A stretch of 64,000 nucleotides of DNA from Rhodococcus koreensis (GCF_900105905.1 NZ_FNSV01000005.1:3782001-3846000), one strand, 5' to 3'; counted from the first letter of the stretch, positions 19,108 to 27,970 are shown. The notes: a model not told the origin generated them from the sequence alone. Program-made: numbers and translations.

Positions 19108-19692
19108 TCAGTCGAGCCGTCCACTCAGCATGCCCCGCAGCGAGCGGAGGCAGAGTTCCCGTAGCTCGCTCTCGGCGATCGAGGGGTGGTCGAGCCAGTC
19201 CATGCAGACGGCGCGGACGAAGGCGATCCAGCCGCGCACGGCGACGCCGACGAGTTCGCGCTCGCCGGCGGGCGGATCGAGCGCGTCGACGATGCGGCGC
19301 TGCTGCGCGTCTAGTTCCCGGTCGACGATGGCCCGGATGTCGGCGTCGGCCGACAGCGCGCCGCGGTTGATGGCCCGGACTCCGTGCCGGTGGCTCGCGA
19401 CGTGCTCGAAGTACGCGTCGAGTCCGGCCGCGACCTGTTCCTCGACGGGGAGTGTGGAGTCGGGGGCCGTCACGTCGAGGAGTCGTTCGGATTCGCGTTC
19501 GACGATCGCGGCGAAGAAATCCCGCTTCGTCGGGAAGTAGTGGTACATCAATCCGCGCGACACCTCAGCGAGTTCCGCGACCTCCTCGATCCAGACATCC
19601 TCGTAGGGGCGGTCCGCGAACAACCGCGCGCCGATGTCAAGCAACTGCGCGCGCCGCTGCTCCGGGGCGAGTCGACGGCGGGCGCTGGTCAT
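19108..19692 (-). CDS. TetR-family regulator divergent from P450
   Basis: 194 residues from ATG 19692 (an in-frame GTG at 19716 would add 8). TetR HTH: RRAQLLDIGARLFADRPYED, then VAELAEVSRGLMYHYFPTKR. The helical C-terminus is typical. It is divergent from a CYP102-like P450, the same arrangement by family as BM3R1, the TetR repressor of P450 BM3 in Bacillus megaterium, so it is the likely P450 repressor. Confidence 0.88.
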   Translation of the reverse strand: MTSARRRLAPEQRRAQLLDIGARLFADRPYEDVWIEEVAELAEVSRGLMYHYFPTKRDFFAAIVERESERLLDVTAPDSTLPVEEQVAAGLDAYFEHVASHRHGVRAINRGALSADADIRAIVDRELDAQQRRIVDALDPPAGERELVGVAVRGWIAFVRAVCMDWLDHPSIAESELRELCLRSLRGMLSGRLD

Positions 19693-19719
19693 GCCAGCCA
19701 CCGTACTGCTTGACACCGG

Positions 19720-19765
19720 TTCAGTAAGGCGTACCTTGCGTACTAGACATCAATTCAGTAACGCG
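19720..19765. promoter_or_regulatory. Direct repeats in the tetR-P450 divergent promoter
   Basis: TTCAGTAAGGCG (19720-19731) and TTCAGTAACGCG (19754-19765) differ at one base and are 34 bp apart. Between them is AAGG-CGTA-CCTT (19726-19737). They lie just before the P450 start at 19791 and are candidate operators for the divergent TetR protein. Confidence 0.4.
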
Positions 19766-19790
19766 GGCCACATCGACACGGGGGTCGACA

Positions 19791-21188
19791 ATGAGCGTCG
19801 GATCACTGCACAGCACAGCGGAGGCGACGATTCCGCATCCCCGATGGCGGCTTCCCGTCTTCGGCGACGTGTTCGGGATCAGCATCCGCACTCCCGTGCA
19901 GAATTCGATGGAGATCGGCAGAAAACTCGGGCCCATCTTCGAACGCGACATTCTCGGCAACCGGTTCGTGTTCGCCTCCGGCGCCGACATGGTCGCGGAA
20001 CTCTCCGACGAATCCCGGTTCGCGAAGCACCTGGCACCCGGCGTCGCGTCGCTGCGTGAGGTCGGCGGCGACGGGTTGTTCACCGCGTACAACCACGAGC
20101 CGAACTGGGGCAAGGCACACAACCTCCTCGCACCGGCGTTCACGAAATCCGCGATGCGCTCGTATCACCGCACGATGCTCGACGTTGCCGGCGAACTGAC
20201 GGAGCACTGGGACGAGCGCGTGGGCGACTCCCCCGTCGACGTGTCGTCCGACATGACGAAGCTGACGCTCGAGACCATCGGCCGGACGGGGTTCAGCTAT
20301 TCCTTCGATTCCTTCCGACGCGAGCGCCCGCACCCATTCGTGCAGGCAATGGTCGGCGCGCTCAGCCATTCGCAGCGCACCACGTTCGTGAAGTCGACGG
20401 CGCTCGGACGCCTGCTGGTCCGGCGGTCGGATCGCCGCAACGTCGCCAACCTGGAACACATGGCCGAGGTCGTCGACGAGGTGATCCGCGCCCGCCGCGA
20501 CAGCGCCGAGGCCGGCCCCGAGGACCTGCTCGAACTCATGCTGCGGGCGGCCCGGGAGAACGACCCCCACCGGATCGACGAGTTGAACATCCGCCACCAG
20601 GTGGTGACGTTCCTGGTCGCCGGACACGAAACGACCTCCGGTGCACTGTCCTTCGCCCTGTACTACCTGTCGCGGCATCCCGACGTCCTCGCGAAGGCTC
20701 AGGCGGAGGTCGATGCGGTGTGGGGCGACGAGGAACCCGCGTTCGAGCAGGTCGCCAAGCTCCGCTACGTGCGCCGGGTGCTGGACGAATCGTTGCGGCT
20801 GTGGCCGACGGCGCCCGCGTACGGCCGGGAGGCGACGGTCGACACGACCCTCGTCGGCACGTACCCGATGAAGGTCGGCGACTGGGTCCTCGTCCTCATA
20901 CCCGCGCTGCACCGCGACCCCGTGTGGGGTGACGACCCGGAGGCGTTCGACCCCGACCATTTCCTGCCCGAGCGCATCCGGTCCCGTCCCGCGCACGTGT
21001 ACAAGCCGTTCGGGACCGGCGAGCGCGCCTGCATCGGACGGCAGTTCGCCCTCCACGAGGCGGTGCTGGTTCTCGGCACGATCCTGCGCCGGTACGACAT
21101 CGCGGGCGACCCCGGCTACCGCCTGAAGGTCGCCGAGCGGCTCACCCTCATGCCGGAGGGATTCACGCTGCAGTTACGCCGACGCTGA
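19791..21188 (+). CDS. Cytochrome P450, CYP102-type heme domain without fused reductase
   Basis: 465 residues. The protein follows the heme domain of P450 BM3 from end to end: GLFTAYNHEPNW (the BM3 Phe87 region), MTKLTLETIGRTGFSYSF, I-helix FLVAGHETTSG, ExxR motif DESLRLWPTAPAY and heme-thiolate motif FGTGERACIGRQFALHEA. The stop comes right after LTLMPEGFTLQ, where BM3 continues into its linker and FAD/FMN reductase. No reductase or ferredoxin gene is next to it, so its redox partner must be elsewhere. The likely substrates are fatty acids or similar chains by family; not provable here. Confidence 0.93.
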   Translation: MSVGSLHSTAEATIPHPRWRLPVFGDVFGISIRTPVQNSMEIGRKLGPIFERDILGNRFVFASGADMVAELSDESRFAKHLAPGVASLREVGGDGLFTAYNHEPNWGKAHNLLAPAFTKSAMRSYHRTMLDVAGELTEHWDERVGDSPVDVSSDMTKLTLETIGRTGFSYSFDSFRRERPHPFVQAMVGALSHSQRTTFVKSTALGRLLVRRSDRRNVANLEHMAEVVDEVIRARRDSAEAGPEDLLELMLRAARENDPHRIDELNIRHQVVTFLVAGHETTSGALSFALYYLSRHPDVLAKAQAEVDAVWGDEEPAFEQVAKLRYVRRVLDESLRLWPTAPAYGREATVDTTLVGTYPMKVGDWVLVLIPALHRDPVWGDDPEAFDPDHFLPERIRSRPAHVYKPFGTGERACIGRQFALHEAVLVLGTILRRYDIAGDPGYRLKVAERLTLMPEGFTLQLRRR

Positions 21189-21201
21189 GCACTGCCGCCC
21201 C

Positions 21202-21244
21202 TTGACAGCCACAAAGTGAGAGTTACTATCAAAATATAGTAACT
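21202..21244 (+). promoter_or_regulatory. MFS promoter with overlapping 9-bp inverted repeat operator
   Basis: TTGACA (21202-21207) and TACTAT (21224-21229) with 16-bp spacing form a good sigma-70-type promoter. Overlapping the -10 is a perfect inverted repeat, AGTTACTAT-N6-ATAGTAACT (21221-21244). The geometry suits a TetR repressor, and a TetR gene follows the exporter. Confidence 0.65.
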
Positions 21245-21264
21245 TCCTTTCGAGTGGAGCTGTC

Positions 21265-22794
21265 ATGAGTGAAACGACGGTCATCGAAGTCACCCCGCGC
21301 CGCTGGTGGGCGCTCGGCGCCCTGTCCGTGGCCATGCTGACCATCGGTCTCGACATCACGGTCCTGACGGTGGCGCTGCCCACGCTGGCGGTCGATCTCG
21401 GAGCGGACAACTCGCAATTGCAGTGGTTCAGTTCCGCATACACGCTGGTCCTCGCCGCGGCTCTCCTGCCTGCCGGGGCACTCGGCGACCGGTACGGCCG
21501 CAAGAAACTGCTGCTCGGCGCACTCGTCCTGTTCGGTGCCGCGTCGCTGCTCTGCAGCTACGCGAGCACGTCGGGTCAGCTGATCGCCGGACGCACTTTG
21601 CTGGGGCTGGGAGCCGCGGTGATGATGCCGCTGTCGATGGCGGTGCTGCCCGTCCTGTTCCCCGACGCCGACGCCGACGAACGGTCGCGGGCACTGACCA
21701 TCTGGGTGACGTCCACCGCGATCGGACTGCCCCTCGGTCCGATCCTCGGCGGCTGGCTGCTCGGGCACTTCTGGTGGGGATCGGTGTTCCTGATCAACGT
21801 GCCCCTGGTCGTCGTCGGCGCGATCGCCGTCGCAACCCTGGTGCCGGAATCGCGTAGCGAGGAGCGGTCGACCACCGACTACCTCGGCGCCGTGTTGTCG
21901 TCGCTCGGGTTGCTCAGCCTCACTTATGGTTTCATCAAGGCCGGCCAGGACGGCTGGGGCGACGCACTGGCCTTGACGTCGATCGCGGCGTCCGTGGTCG
22001 TGCTCGGGCTGTTCGCGATGTGGGAACGGCGGTCACGGCATCCGCTGATCGACACGTCGTTGTTCGCCAGCCCAGGATTCCGCTGGGGCACGATCTTCAC
22101 GACGCTCGTCAACTTCGGGATGTTCGGGCTGTTCTTTACGGTGCCGCAGTACTTTCAGGCCGTGCTCGGAGTGGACGCGCTGGGCAGCGGCCTCCGCCTG
22201 CTGCCGTTGATCGGCGGACTGCTGGTCGGCACCCGGCTCTGCGACCAACTGCTTCGGCGGGCCGGCGCCCGGCCGGTCATCGTCATCGGGTTCGCACTGC
22301 TCACCGCGGGTCTCGCGACCGGCGCCCTGACGTCCATCGATTCCGCGTACTGGTTCACCGCGACATGGATCGCACTCGTCGGCGCGGGAATGGGTTTCGT
22401 GATGCCGGCGGCGATGGGTGCCGCCCTCGGGGCGTTGTCGGCTGAACGGTCCGGTTCCGGCTCGGCACTGATCCAGGCGCTGCGACAGGCGGGCGGCACG
22501 ATCGGGGTCGCGGTGCTCGGCACCGTCCTCGCCACCCGGTACCGGTCCGAACTGGGCGAACTGGACGTGAATCCGGTCCGCGACGGCGTCAACGCCGGCG
22601 TCGCGGTGGCCAAGGCAACCGGCGACCCGTCGATGCTCGAGCACGTCCAGGCGTCTTTCGTCTCCGGGATGAGCCTCATGCTGTGGATCTGCGCGGGAAT
22701 CTGCGCCGTCGCGGTCGTGCTCGCAGCGCGTTTCACGCCCCGCGATACCCCGGTCCCTGCGCAGGATGAGTCAGAATCGGTACATGTCCACTGA
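21265..22794 (+). CDS. MFS exporter, DHA2 (14-TM) family
   Basis: 509 residues, about 14 membrane helices. Motif A GDRYGRKKLLLG follows TM2; motif C is GPILGGWLLG; the N-terminus has MLTIGLDITVLTVALPTLAVDL. Typical of proton-driven EmrB/QacA drug or metabolite exporters. It overlaps the downstream tetR, and the two form an autoregulated efflux unit. ATG 21265 is 20 bases past the operator. Confidence 0.93.
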   Translation: MSETTVIEVTPRRWWALGALSVAMLTIGLDITVLTVALPTLAVDLGADNSQLQWFSSAYTLVLAAALLPAGALGDRYGRKKLLLGALVLFGAASLLCSYASTSGQLIAGRTLLGLGAAVMMPLSMAVLPVLFPDADADERSRALTIWVTSTAIGLPLGPILGGWLLGHFWWGSVFLINVPLVVVGAIAVATLVPESRSEERSTTDYLGAVLSSLGLLSLTYGFIKAGQDGWGDALALTSIAASVVVLGLFAMWERRSRHPLIDTSLFASPGFRWGTIFTTLVNFGMFGLFFTVPQYFQAVLGVDALGSGLRLLPLIGGLLVGTRLCDQLLRRAGARPVIVIGFALLTAGLATGALTSIDSAYWFTATWIALVGAGMGFVMPAAMGAALGALSAERSGSGSALIQALRQAGGTIGVAVLGTVLATRYRSELGELDVNPVRDGVNAGVAVAKATGDPSMLEHVQASFVSGMSLMLWICAGICAVAVVLAARFTPRDTPVPAQDESESVHVH

Positions 22795-23380
22795 TGCCCG
22801 ACCAGGCCTCCGGGAGCGGAAGAAGGCGCGCACCCGGCTGACCATCCGCGCCGAGGCGTTTCGGCTGTTCCACGAACAGGGCTACGCCGACACCACGATC
22901 GAGCAGATCGCGGAGGCCGCGGACGTGTCGCCGAGCACGTTCTTCCGGTACTTCCCCACCAAGGAACAACTGGTCCTCGCCGACGATCTCGATCCGCCCA
23001 TGATCGAGGCCATCGAGGCGCAGCCGCCGGACGTCCCGCTGATCACCGCGTTCCGGAAGGCCGCCGAGTCCGTGTTCGCCGGTCTGTCCGAGGCGGACAT
23101 GGAGTTCGAGCGGACGCGTCAGGAACTGATGTATTCGGTCCCGGAACTGCGCGGGGCCATCATGCAGGAGATGGTGCGCAGCATCGACATGATCGCGGGC
23201 GTCACGGCGCGCAGGGTCGGGCGCACCGCCGACGACTTCGAGGTCCGCGCGCTCGCCGGGGCCATCGTCGGCGTCGTCCTCGGTGTGGTCGATCTGCTGC
23301 CGGGGAATCTGCCGCTCGCCCTGCGCGCACTGGAATTCCTCGAGGACGGGCTGCCGCTCGGGCGGGACACCACGTCGTAG
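22784..23380 (+). CDS. TetR-family regulator of the MFS exporter
   Basis: 198 residues from ATG 22784 (ATG 22766 is possible, adding 6 residues; both overlap the exporter's end). HTH: RLFHEQGYADTTIEQIAEAA, then VSPSTFFRYFPTKEQLV. The overlap with the exporter and the operator at 21221-21244 make it the likely local repressor. Confidence 0.9.
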   Translation: MSTDARPGLRERKKARTRLTIRAEAFRLFHEQGYADTTIEQIAEAADVSPSTFFRYFPTKEQLVLADDLDPPMIEAIEAQPPDVPLITAFRKAAESVFAGLSEADMEFERTRQELMYSVPELRGAIMQEMVRSIDMIAGVTARRVGRTADDFEVRALAGAIVGVVLGVVDLLPGNLPLALRALEFLEDGLPLGRDTTS

Positions 23381-23384
23381 ACCG

Positions 23385-24590
23385 TCACGTGGTCGTGCGT
23401 TCGAGAACTTCCGTCACGACGTGTTCGGCGATGGCGAGCGACGACGTCGCACCCGGGGAGGGCGCGTTCCGGACGTGGATCACGCGGTGCCCCCCGGTGA
23501 TGACGAAGTCGTCCTCGAGGCTGCCGTCGGCGTTCATCGCCTGGGCGCGAATGCCCCGGGGGCCGCGGGTGACGTCGGAGCGGCGCAGGTCGGGCACATA
23601 CTTCTGCGCCTCCTTCACGAACTGGCCCGTACTGAGGACGGTGCGGGCCTCGCGGACCGCCGCCGCGGTGTTGTGCGCGGCGAACCGCCAGAATCCGGGA
23701 AACCCGACCGCGGACACCACGTCCGATGCCGACCACCCCCGACGGTCGTACGCCTCCCGCCCGAGGGAGAGAAAAGCGTTCGGCCCGAGCATGATTCGCC
23801 CGTCGATCCGCTTGGTGAGGTGGACACCGAGGAACGGGTACCGAGGATCCGGGACCGGGTAGATCAGCCCCTTCACGAGTGAGGACCGCTCCGGCTCGAG
23901 CAGGAAGTAGTCGCCGAAGAACGGCACCACCCGGGGGGTTCGCGGTTCACCCGACAGCAGCGCCACCCGGTCGGACTGCAGTCCGGCGCACGTGACCACC
24001 AGGTCGAAGACCTCACTGCCGTGCCCGGTGGTGACCACCGTTTCCGACGCCCGGCTGTCCAGACCCACGACCTCCCGGCCGAGCAGCACGCGTCCCCCCG
24101 CCGCGGCGATGTCCGCGGCGAGGGCCTCCGCGATCGCCACGTAGTCGATGATCGCGGTGTGCGGCGAGTGCACGGCGGCGACCCCGCGGGCGTGCGGTTC
24201 GATCTCGGGGATCTCCGCCCCCGCGATCTTGCGGATACCGGGAACCCCGTTGGCCACCGCCCGGTCGAAGATGGCGTCCATCCGGCCCACTTCGGACGCG
24301 TCGTGGGCGACCACCACTTTGCCGCACTCCTCGTAGGCCACACCCTTGTCCTGCGCGTACTGCTGCAGGAGGGTGACGCCGCGGCGGCACAGGCGCGCCT
24401 TGAGGCTGCCCGGCGGGTAGTACAGACCGGCGTGGACGACGCCGCTGTTGTGCCCGGTCTGGTGGGCCGCGACCCGCGTTTCCTTCTCGAACAGCGTCAC
24501 CTCGACGGCGTCCATCCGGTGCAGAAGTTCCCGGGCGACCGCCAGACCGATGATGCCGCCGCCGATGACGGCCGCACGAACCTTCGCCAT
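23385..24590 (-). CDS. lhgO: L-2-hydroxyglutarate oxidase/dehydrogenase (FAD)
   Basis: 401 residues. DAO-type flavoprotein oxidising L-2-hydroxyglutarate to 2-oxoglutarate. FAD motif AVIGGGIIGLAVARELL, then HQTGHNSGVVHAGLYYPPGSLKA split across the conserved HNSGV/H-x-G-x-YY region, and a C-terminal VITGGHRVIHVRNAPSPGATSS, all LhgO-like. ATG 24590 is preceded by GGAGGGG. It is convergent with tetR, leaving 4 bases, and divergent from the XRE gene of the hydrogenase locus. Confidence 0.92.
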   Translation of the reverse strand: MAKVRAAVIGGGIIGLAVARELLHRMDAVEVTLFEKETRVAAHQTGHNSGVVHAGLYYPPGSLKARLCRRGVTLLQQYAQDKGVAYEECGKVVVAHDASEVGRMDAIFDRAVANGVPGIRKIAGAEIPEIEPHARGVAAVHSPHTAIIDYVAIAEALAADIAAAGGRVLLGREVVGLDSRASETVVTTGHGSEVFDLVVTCAGLQSDRVALLSGEPRTPRVVPFFGDYFLLEPERSSLVKGLIYPVPDPRYPFLGVHLTKRIDGRIMLGPNAFLSLGREAYDRRGWSASDVVSAVGFPGFWRFAAHNTAAAVREARTVLSTGQFVKEAQKYVPDLRRSDVTRGPRGIRAQAMNADGSLEDDFVITGGHRVIHVRNAPSPGATSSLAIAEHVVTEVLERTTT

Positions 24591-24618
24591 GAGCACCCCT
24601 CCGTATACCGTTTTCGAG

Positions 24619-24634
24619 ATACCATCGATGGTAT
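24619..24634. promoter_or_regulatory. Perfect 16-bp palindrome over the XRE gene start
   Basis: ATACCATCGATGGTAT reads the same on both strands. Its right end overlaps ATG 24633 of the XRE regulator, and it lies 29 bases before the divergent lhgO start. A bound protein would block initiation at the XRE-ClpP-like-hypF operon; autoregulation by the XRE protein is the simplest model. Confidence 0.6.
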
Positions 24635-24902
24635 GTCGACCACCCCTCGACGCACGTCTTTTCCCGGACTGGGGAACCTGTCCGATCGGCGTCGAGCGCT
24701 GCTGGACGAACTCGTCACCACCCGCCGCGAGCGGGGTCTGACGCAGACGGAGATCGCCGCCCACATGGGCACGTCGCAGTCGGCCGTGGCACGGCTCGAA
24801 CGCGGCGACGTCGATCCCCGCCTGTCGACACTCGAACGGTATGCCGAGGCCGTGGGCGGGACGGTCGACTGGACGATCTCACCGCACCGGGAGTCACCAT
24901 GA
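24633..24902 (+). CDS. XRE-family helix-turn-helix regulator
   Basis: 89 residues. Single Cro/C1-type HTH: RRERGLTQTEIAAHMGTSQS then AVARLERGDVDPRLSTLERY, with a short tail. The ATG at 24633 has no ribosome site but lies at the end of a palindrome, so a leaderless transcript is possible. Its stop overlaps the ClpP-like gene by four bases. First gene of the hydrogenase maturation operon, it is a candidate operon regulator. Confidence 0.88.
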   Translation: MSTTPRRTSFPGLGNLSDRRRALLDELVTTRRERGLTQTEIAAHMGTSQSAVARLERGDVDPRLSTLERYAEAVGGTVDWTISPHRESP

Positions 24903-25555
24903 TCTGGCCACCACCCACCCCACCGTCGGTCCCGCCTTTTCACACGCCCTGGCAGCCGGACCCCCGGTTACCGTCGGCACCGATGCCCGTCACGTCCGTC
25001 GGCGCTACCGGTGGTCCCGACTGGCTGGCCGAGCGCCTGTTCGACAAGCGGATCGTCTCGCTCACCGGCCGGCTCGACGCGGAGGCCACGAACCGCGCGG
25101 CGGCGTCGCTGGCGTTGCTCGACGCGTCCGGCGACGACGAGGTCCAGTTGTGGCTGCAGGGCGTCGACGCCGACGTCGACGCGGCCGCCACGCTCCTCGA
25201 CACCCTGGACCTGATGGGCGTCCGGCTGCACGTGCACTGCCGCGGCGACGTCCGCGGAACGGCGATCGCTCTCCTCGCGCCTGCCGACCGCCGGACGGCG
25301 GCGGCGCACGCCACGTTCCACCTCCTCGAACCGCGGACGTCCTGCACCGGTCCGGCGTCGGACGTCGCCATCGCCGCGGAACAGCACGAGCAACAGCTGC
25401 GCAGACTCCAGCAGCGGATCGCCGACTCCTGCCGGCGTCCCGTCGACACGGTGATCGCAGACATGCGGGACCACCGGATCCTCACCGCCGACGAGGCCCG
25501 CGACTACGGGCTGATCGACACGATCACCGGTGCGCGCACCGTCGAAGGCGAGTGA
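24899..25555 (+). CDS. ClpP-like (S14) protein lacking catalytic residues
   Basis: 218 residues. A proline-rich N-terminus (1-40) precedes a ClpP/crotonase-like fold: LFDKRIVSLTGRLDAEATNR matches ClpP 'LLKERIIFL', and ILTADEARDYGLIDTIT matches the end of ClpP. At the nucleophile turn ClpP has GQAASMG; here it is GDVRGTA, with Gly at about 120 instead of Ser. The catalytic His position (MIHQP) reads LLEP, with Leu about 143. An Asp near 188 may be the third triad residue. It is probably a non-proteolytic scaffold or adaptor. The link to hydrogenase maturation is inferred from the operon (hypF 64 bases on). Confidence 0.8.
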   Translation: MIWPPPTPPSVPPFHTPWQPDPRLPSAPMPVTSVGATGGPDWLAERLFDKRIVSLTGRLDAEATNRAAASLALLDASGDDEVQLWLQGVDADVDAAATLLDTLDLMGVRLHVHCRGDVRGTAIALLAPADRRTAAAHATFHLLEPRTSCTGPASDVAIAAEQHEQQLRRLQQRIADSCRRPVDTVIADMRDHRILTADEARDYGLIDTITGARTVEGE

Positions 25556-25619
25556 TCCGGCAGGCGGACCGCGGGCGCGGCTCTTGCGCCCCGCACCTCG
25601 GCGGGGGAATCATCCGAGG

Positions 25620-27926
25620 ATGACGGTCGAACGATCGCGCATCACGGTCCACGGGGTCGTGCAGGGGGTCGGTTTCCGCCCGTTCGTCGCGCGACTGGCC
25701 GGTGACCTGGGGTTGCACGGCCACTGCGGCAACGACGACGTCAGCGTGTTCATCGAGATCGAGGGCAAGTCCGCGTCGGTGTCGGAGTTCGTGCGGCGGC
25801 TCCGCACGGACGCGCCGCCGATGGCCGTGATCGTGGACGCGACGGTCCAGCCCGTGCCGGTGCGCGGGGACGAGTCGTTCCGGATCATCGACAGCAGGCA
25901 CGTCCCCGGCGCACGGACGCTGGTGTCGCCGGACGTAGCGACGTGCGCGGATTGCCTTCGCGAACTGGCCGATCCGCACGACCGCCGGTATCGGCACCCG
26001 TTCGTCAATTGCACCAACTGCGGGCCGCGGTTCACGGTGATCACCGACCTGCCCTACGACCGGCCGAACACCACGATGGCCGAGTTCCCGCTGTGCGCGG
26101 CGTGCCTGGCCGAGTACCGCGACCCTGCCGATCGCCGGTTCCACGCGCAACCGGTGTGCTGCCCCGACTGCGGTCCGCACCTGTTCGCCGAGATCGACGG
26201 TCGCCGGGTGGACGGGGACGACGCCGTGATCACCGCGGTGCAGGGGGCGTTGCGGGGCGGCCGGATCGTGGCGGTCAAGGGCCTCGGCGGGTTCCACCTC
26301 GTGTGCGAGGCCGCCGACGCGTCCGCCGTGGCGACCCTCCGGGCACGCAAGCACCGCCCGGACAAGCCGTTCGCGGTGATGACGGCAGACCTGTCCATCG
26401 CCGCCGAACTGTGCGAGATCTCCGAACCCGAGAGCGCGCTGCTGCGGCACGCGGCCCGGCCGATCCTGTTGCTGCACAAGCGGAATACTGCCACGATTGC
26501 CGACGGAATCGCGCCCGGGATCGACGACCTCGGCGTGATGCTGCCGTACACCCCCCTGCATCACCTGCTCTTCACCCGGACCCCCGGCAGCGACGTCGAC
26601 CCACCGCGGGTGCTGGTCATGACGTCCGGCAACCTCAGCGGCGAACCGCTGTGTTTCGACAACGACGACGCCCGTACCCGGCTGCGGGACATCGCCGACG
26701 TGTTCCTGATGCACGACCGCCGGATCGCGGTGCCGTGCGAGGATTCCGTGCTGGCGGTGGCGGATGCGGCGGTGCTGCCGATCCGGCGCTCGCGCGGGTT
26801 CGCGCCGCTGCCGGTGGTGCTGCCCGCGCACGGCCCGGAGATCCTGGCGGTGGGCGCGGAGATCAAGAACACCTTCTGCCTGACCCGGCAGGACTACGCG
26901 TTCTGTTCGGCGCACCTCGGAGACATGGGCAGCCTGGAGAGTCAGCGCGCCTTCGAGACGTCGGTGCGGCAGCTGACGCAGCTGCACGGCATCACCCCGG
27001 AGGCCGTGGTCGCCGACCGGCACCCCGGATATTCGACGCGCCACTGGGCCCGGCGCTACAGCGACAGCACCGGCGTCCCGCTGCTCACCGTGCAGCACCA
27101 CCACGCGCACGTCGCATCGCTGATGGCCGAACACGGACTGGTCGGGACGACGGTGCTCGGTGTCGCGTTCGACGGGACCGGGTACGGCTGCGACACCACC
27201 GTGTGGGGCGGCGAACTCCTCCTCGTCGGCCCGGACATCCTCGACTCGCGGCGGGTCGGACACGTGCAGCCGTTCTCACTGCCGGGTGGCGACGCGGCCG
27301 TCCGGAATCCGGTGCGGGTGGCACTCGCGCTGCTGCACGAGTGCGGCATCACCGACGTCGGCGGACTGCCCTGCGTGACGGCGATCCCCGCCGCGGAACG
27401 CGCGGCCGTGGAATCGCAACTCGTCTCGGGTGTCGGATGCATCAGGACGACGAGCGCGGGCCGCCTGTTCGACGGCGTCGCGTCGCTGCTCGGGGTCCGG
27501 CACCGCGTCACGTACGAGGCGCAGGCGGCCATCGAACTCGAGGCCCTCGCCCGGACCGCCCCGCACCCCGCGCCCCTCACCATGCAGGTGGAGAACGACC
27601 AGCTCACTCTGCCTCTTCTGGTGTCCGGCATCGTCACAAGTCTGCGCGACGGAACCCCGCCCGCGGCGCTCGCGCTCGGCTTCCACCATGCCCTCGCGGG
27701 CGCGACGGCGGACCTCGTCGACCGGGCCGCCACCGCGACCGGTGCGTCGACGATCGGGCTGACCGGAGGAGTCTTTCAAAACCGTTTATTCCTCGCACTG
27801 GTGAGAGCACACTGGGAGAGCAGCGGTTATCGAGTCCTCACCCACCACCGGGTGCCTCCCAACGACGGAGGACTCTCCCTCGGCCAGGCGGTGATCGGTG
27901 CCGCGGCAACCATGCGCGGACCGTGA
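25620..27926 (+). CDS. hypF: Hydrogenase maturation carbamoyltransferase HypF
   Basis: 768 residues. Makes carbamoyl-AMP from carbamoyl phosphate and hands the carbamoyl group to the HypE C-terminal Cys for cyanide synthesis. Order: acylphosphatase domain (GVVQGVGFRPFVARLAGDL) about 1-90; two C-x2-C zinc-finger pairs (CADCLREL...CTNCGPRF, CAACLAEY...CCPDCGPH) about 105-190; YrdC-like domain (KGLGGFHLVCEA) about 200-390; Kae1-like domain with HHHAHVASLMAEHG and VAFDGTGYG in the C-terminal half. ATG 25620 follows CCGAGG. Confidence 0.97.
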   Translation: MTVERSRITVHGVVQGVGFRPFVARLAGDLGLHGHCGNDDVSVFIEIEGKSASVSEFVRRLRTDAPPMAVIVDATVQPVPVRGDESFRIIDSRHVPGARTLVSPDVATCADCLRELADPHDRRYRHPFVNCTNCGPRFTVITDLPYDRPNTTMAEFPLCAACLAEYRDPADRRFHAQPVCCPDCGPHLFAEIDGRRVDGDDAVITAVQGALRGGRIVAVKGLGGFHLVCEAADASAVATLRARKHRPDKPFAVMTADLSIAAELCEISEPESALLRHAARPILLLHKRNTATIADGIAPGIDDLGVMLPYTPLHHLLFTRTPGSDVDPPRVLVMTSGNLSGEPLCFDNDDARTRLRDIADVFLMHDRRIAVPCEDSVLAVADAAVLPIRRSRGFAPLPVVLPAHGPEILAVGAEIKNTFCLTRQDYAFCSAHLGDMGSLESQRAFETSVRQLTQLHGITPEAVVADRHPGYSTRHWARRYSDSTGVPLLTVQHHHAHVASLMAEHGLVGTTVLGVAFDGTGYGCDTTVWGGELLLVGPDILDSRRVGHVQPFSLPGGDAAVRNPVRVALALLHECGITDVGGLPCVTAIPAAERAAVESQLVSGVGCIRTTSAGRLFDGVASLLGVRHRVTYEAQAAIELEALARTAPHPAPLTMQVENDQLTLPLLVSGIVTSLRDGTPPAALALGFHHALAGATADLVDRAATATGASTIGLTGGVFQNRLFLALVRAHWESSGYRVLTHHRVPPNDGGLSLGQAVIGAAATMRGP

Positions 27927-27970
27927 CGTCGGCAGCCCCCGACCGGACGGCCCGGGACGGGAGCTAGTGA

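Noticed and set aside
25524-27263. 579-residue minus-strand open frame
   Set aside because: Antisense to hypF, which has all its domains.
27085-27324. Small minus-strand frames inside hypF considered as separate genes
   Set aside because: Pro/Arg-rich shadows without ribosome sites or motifs.
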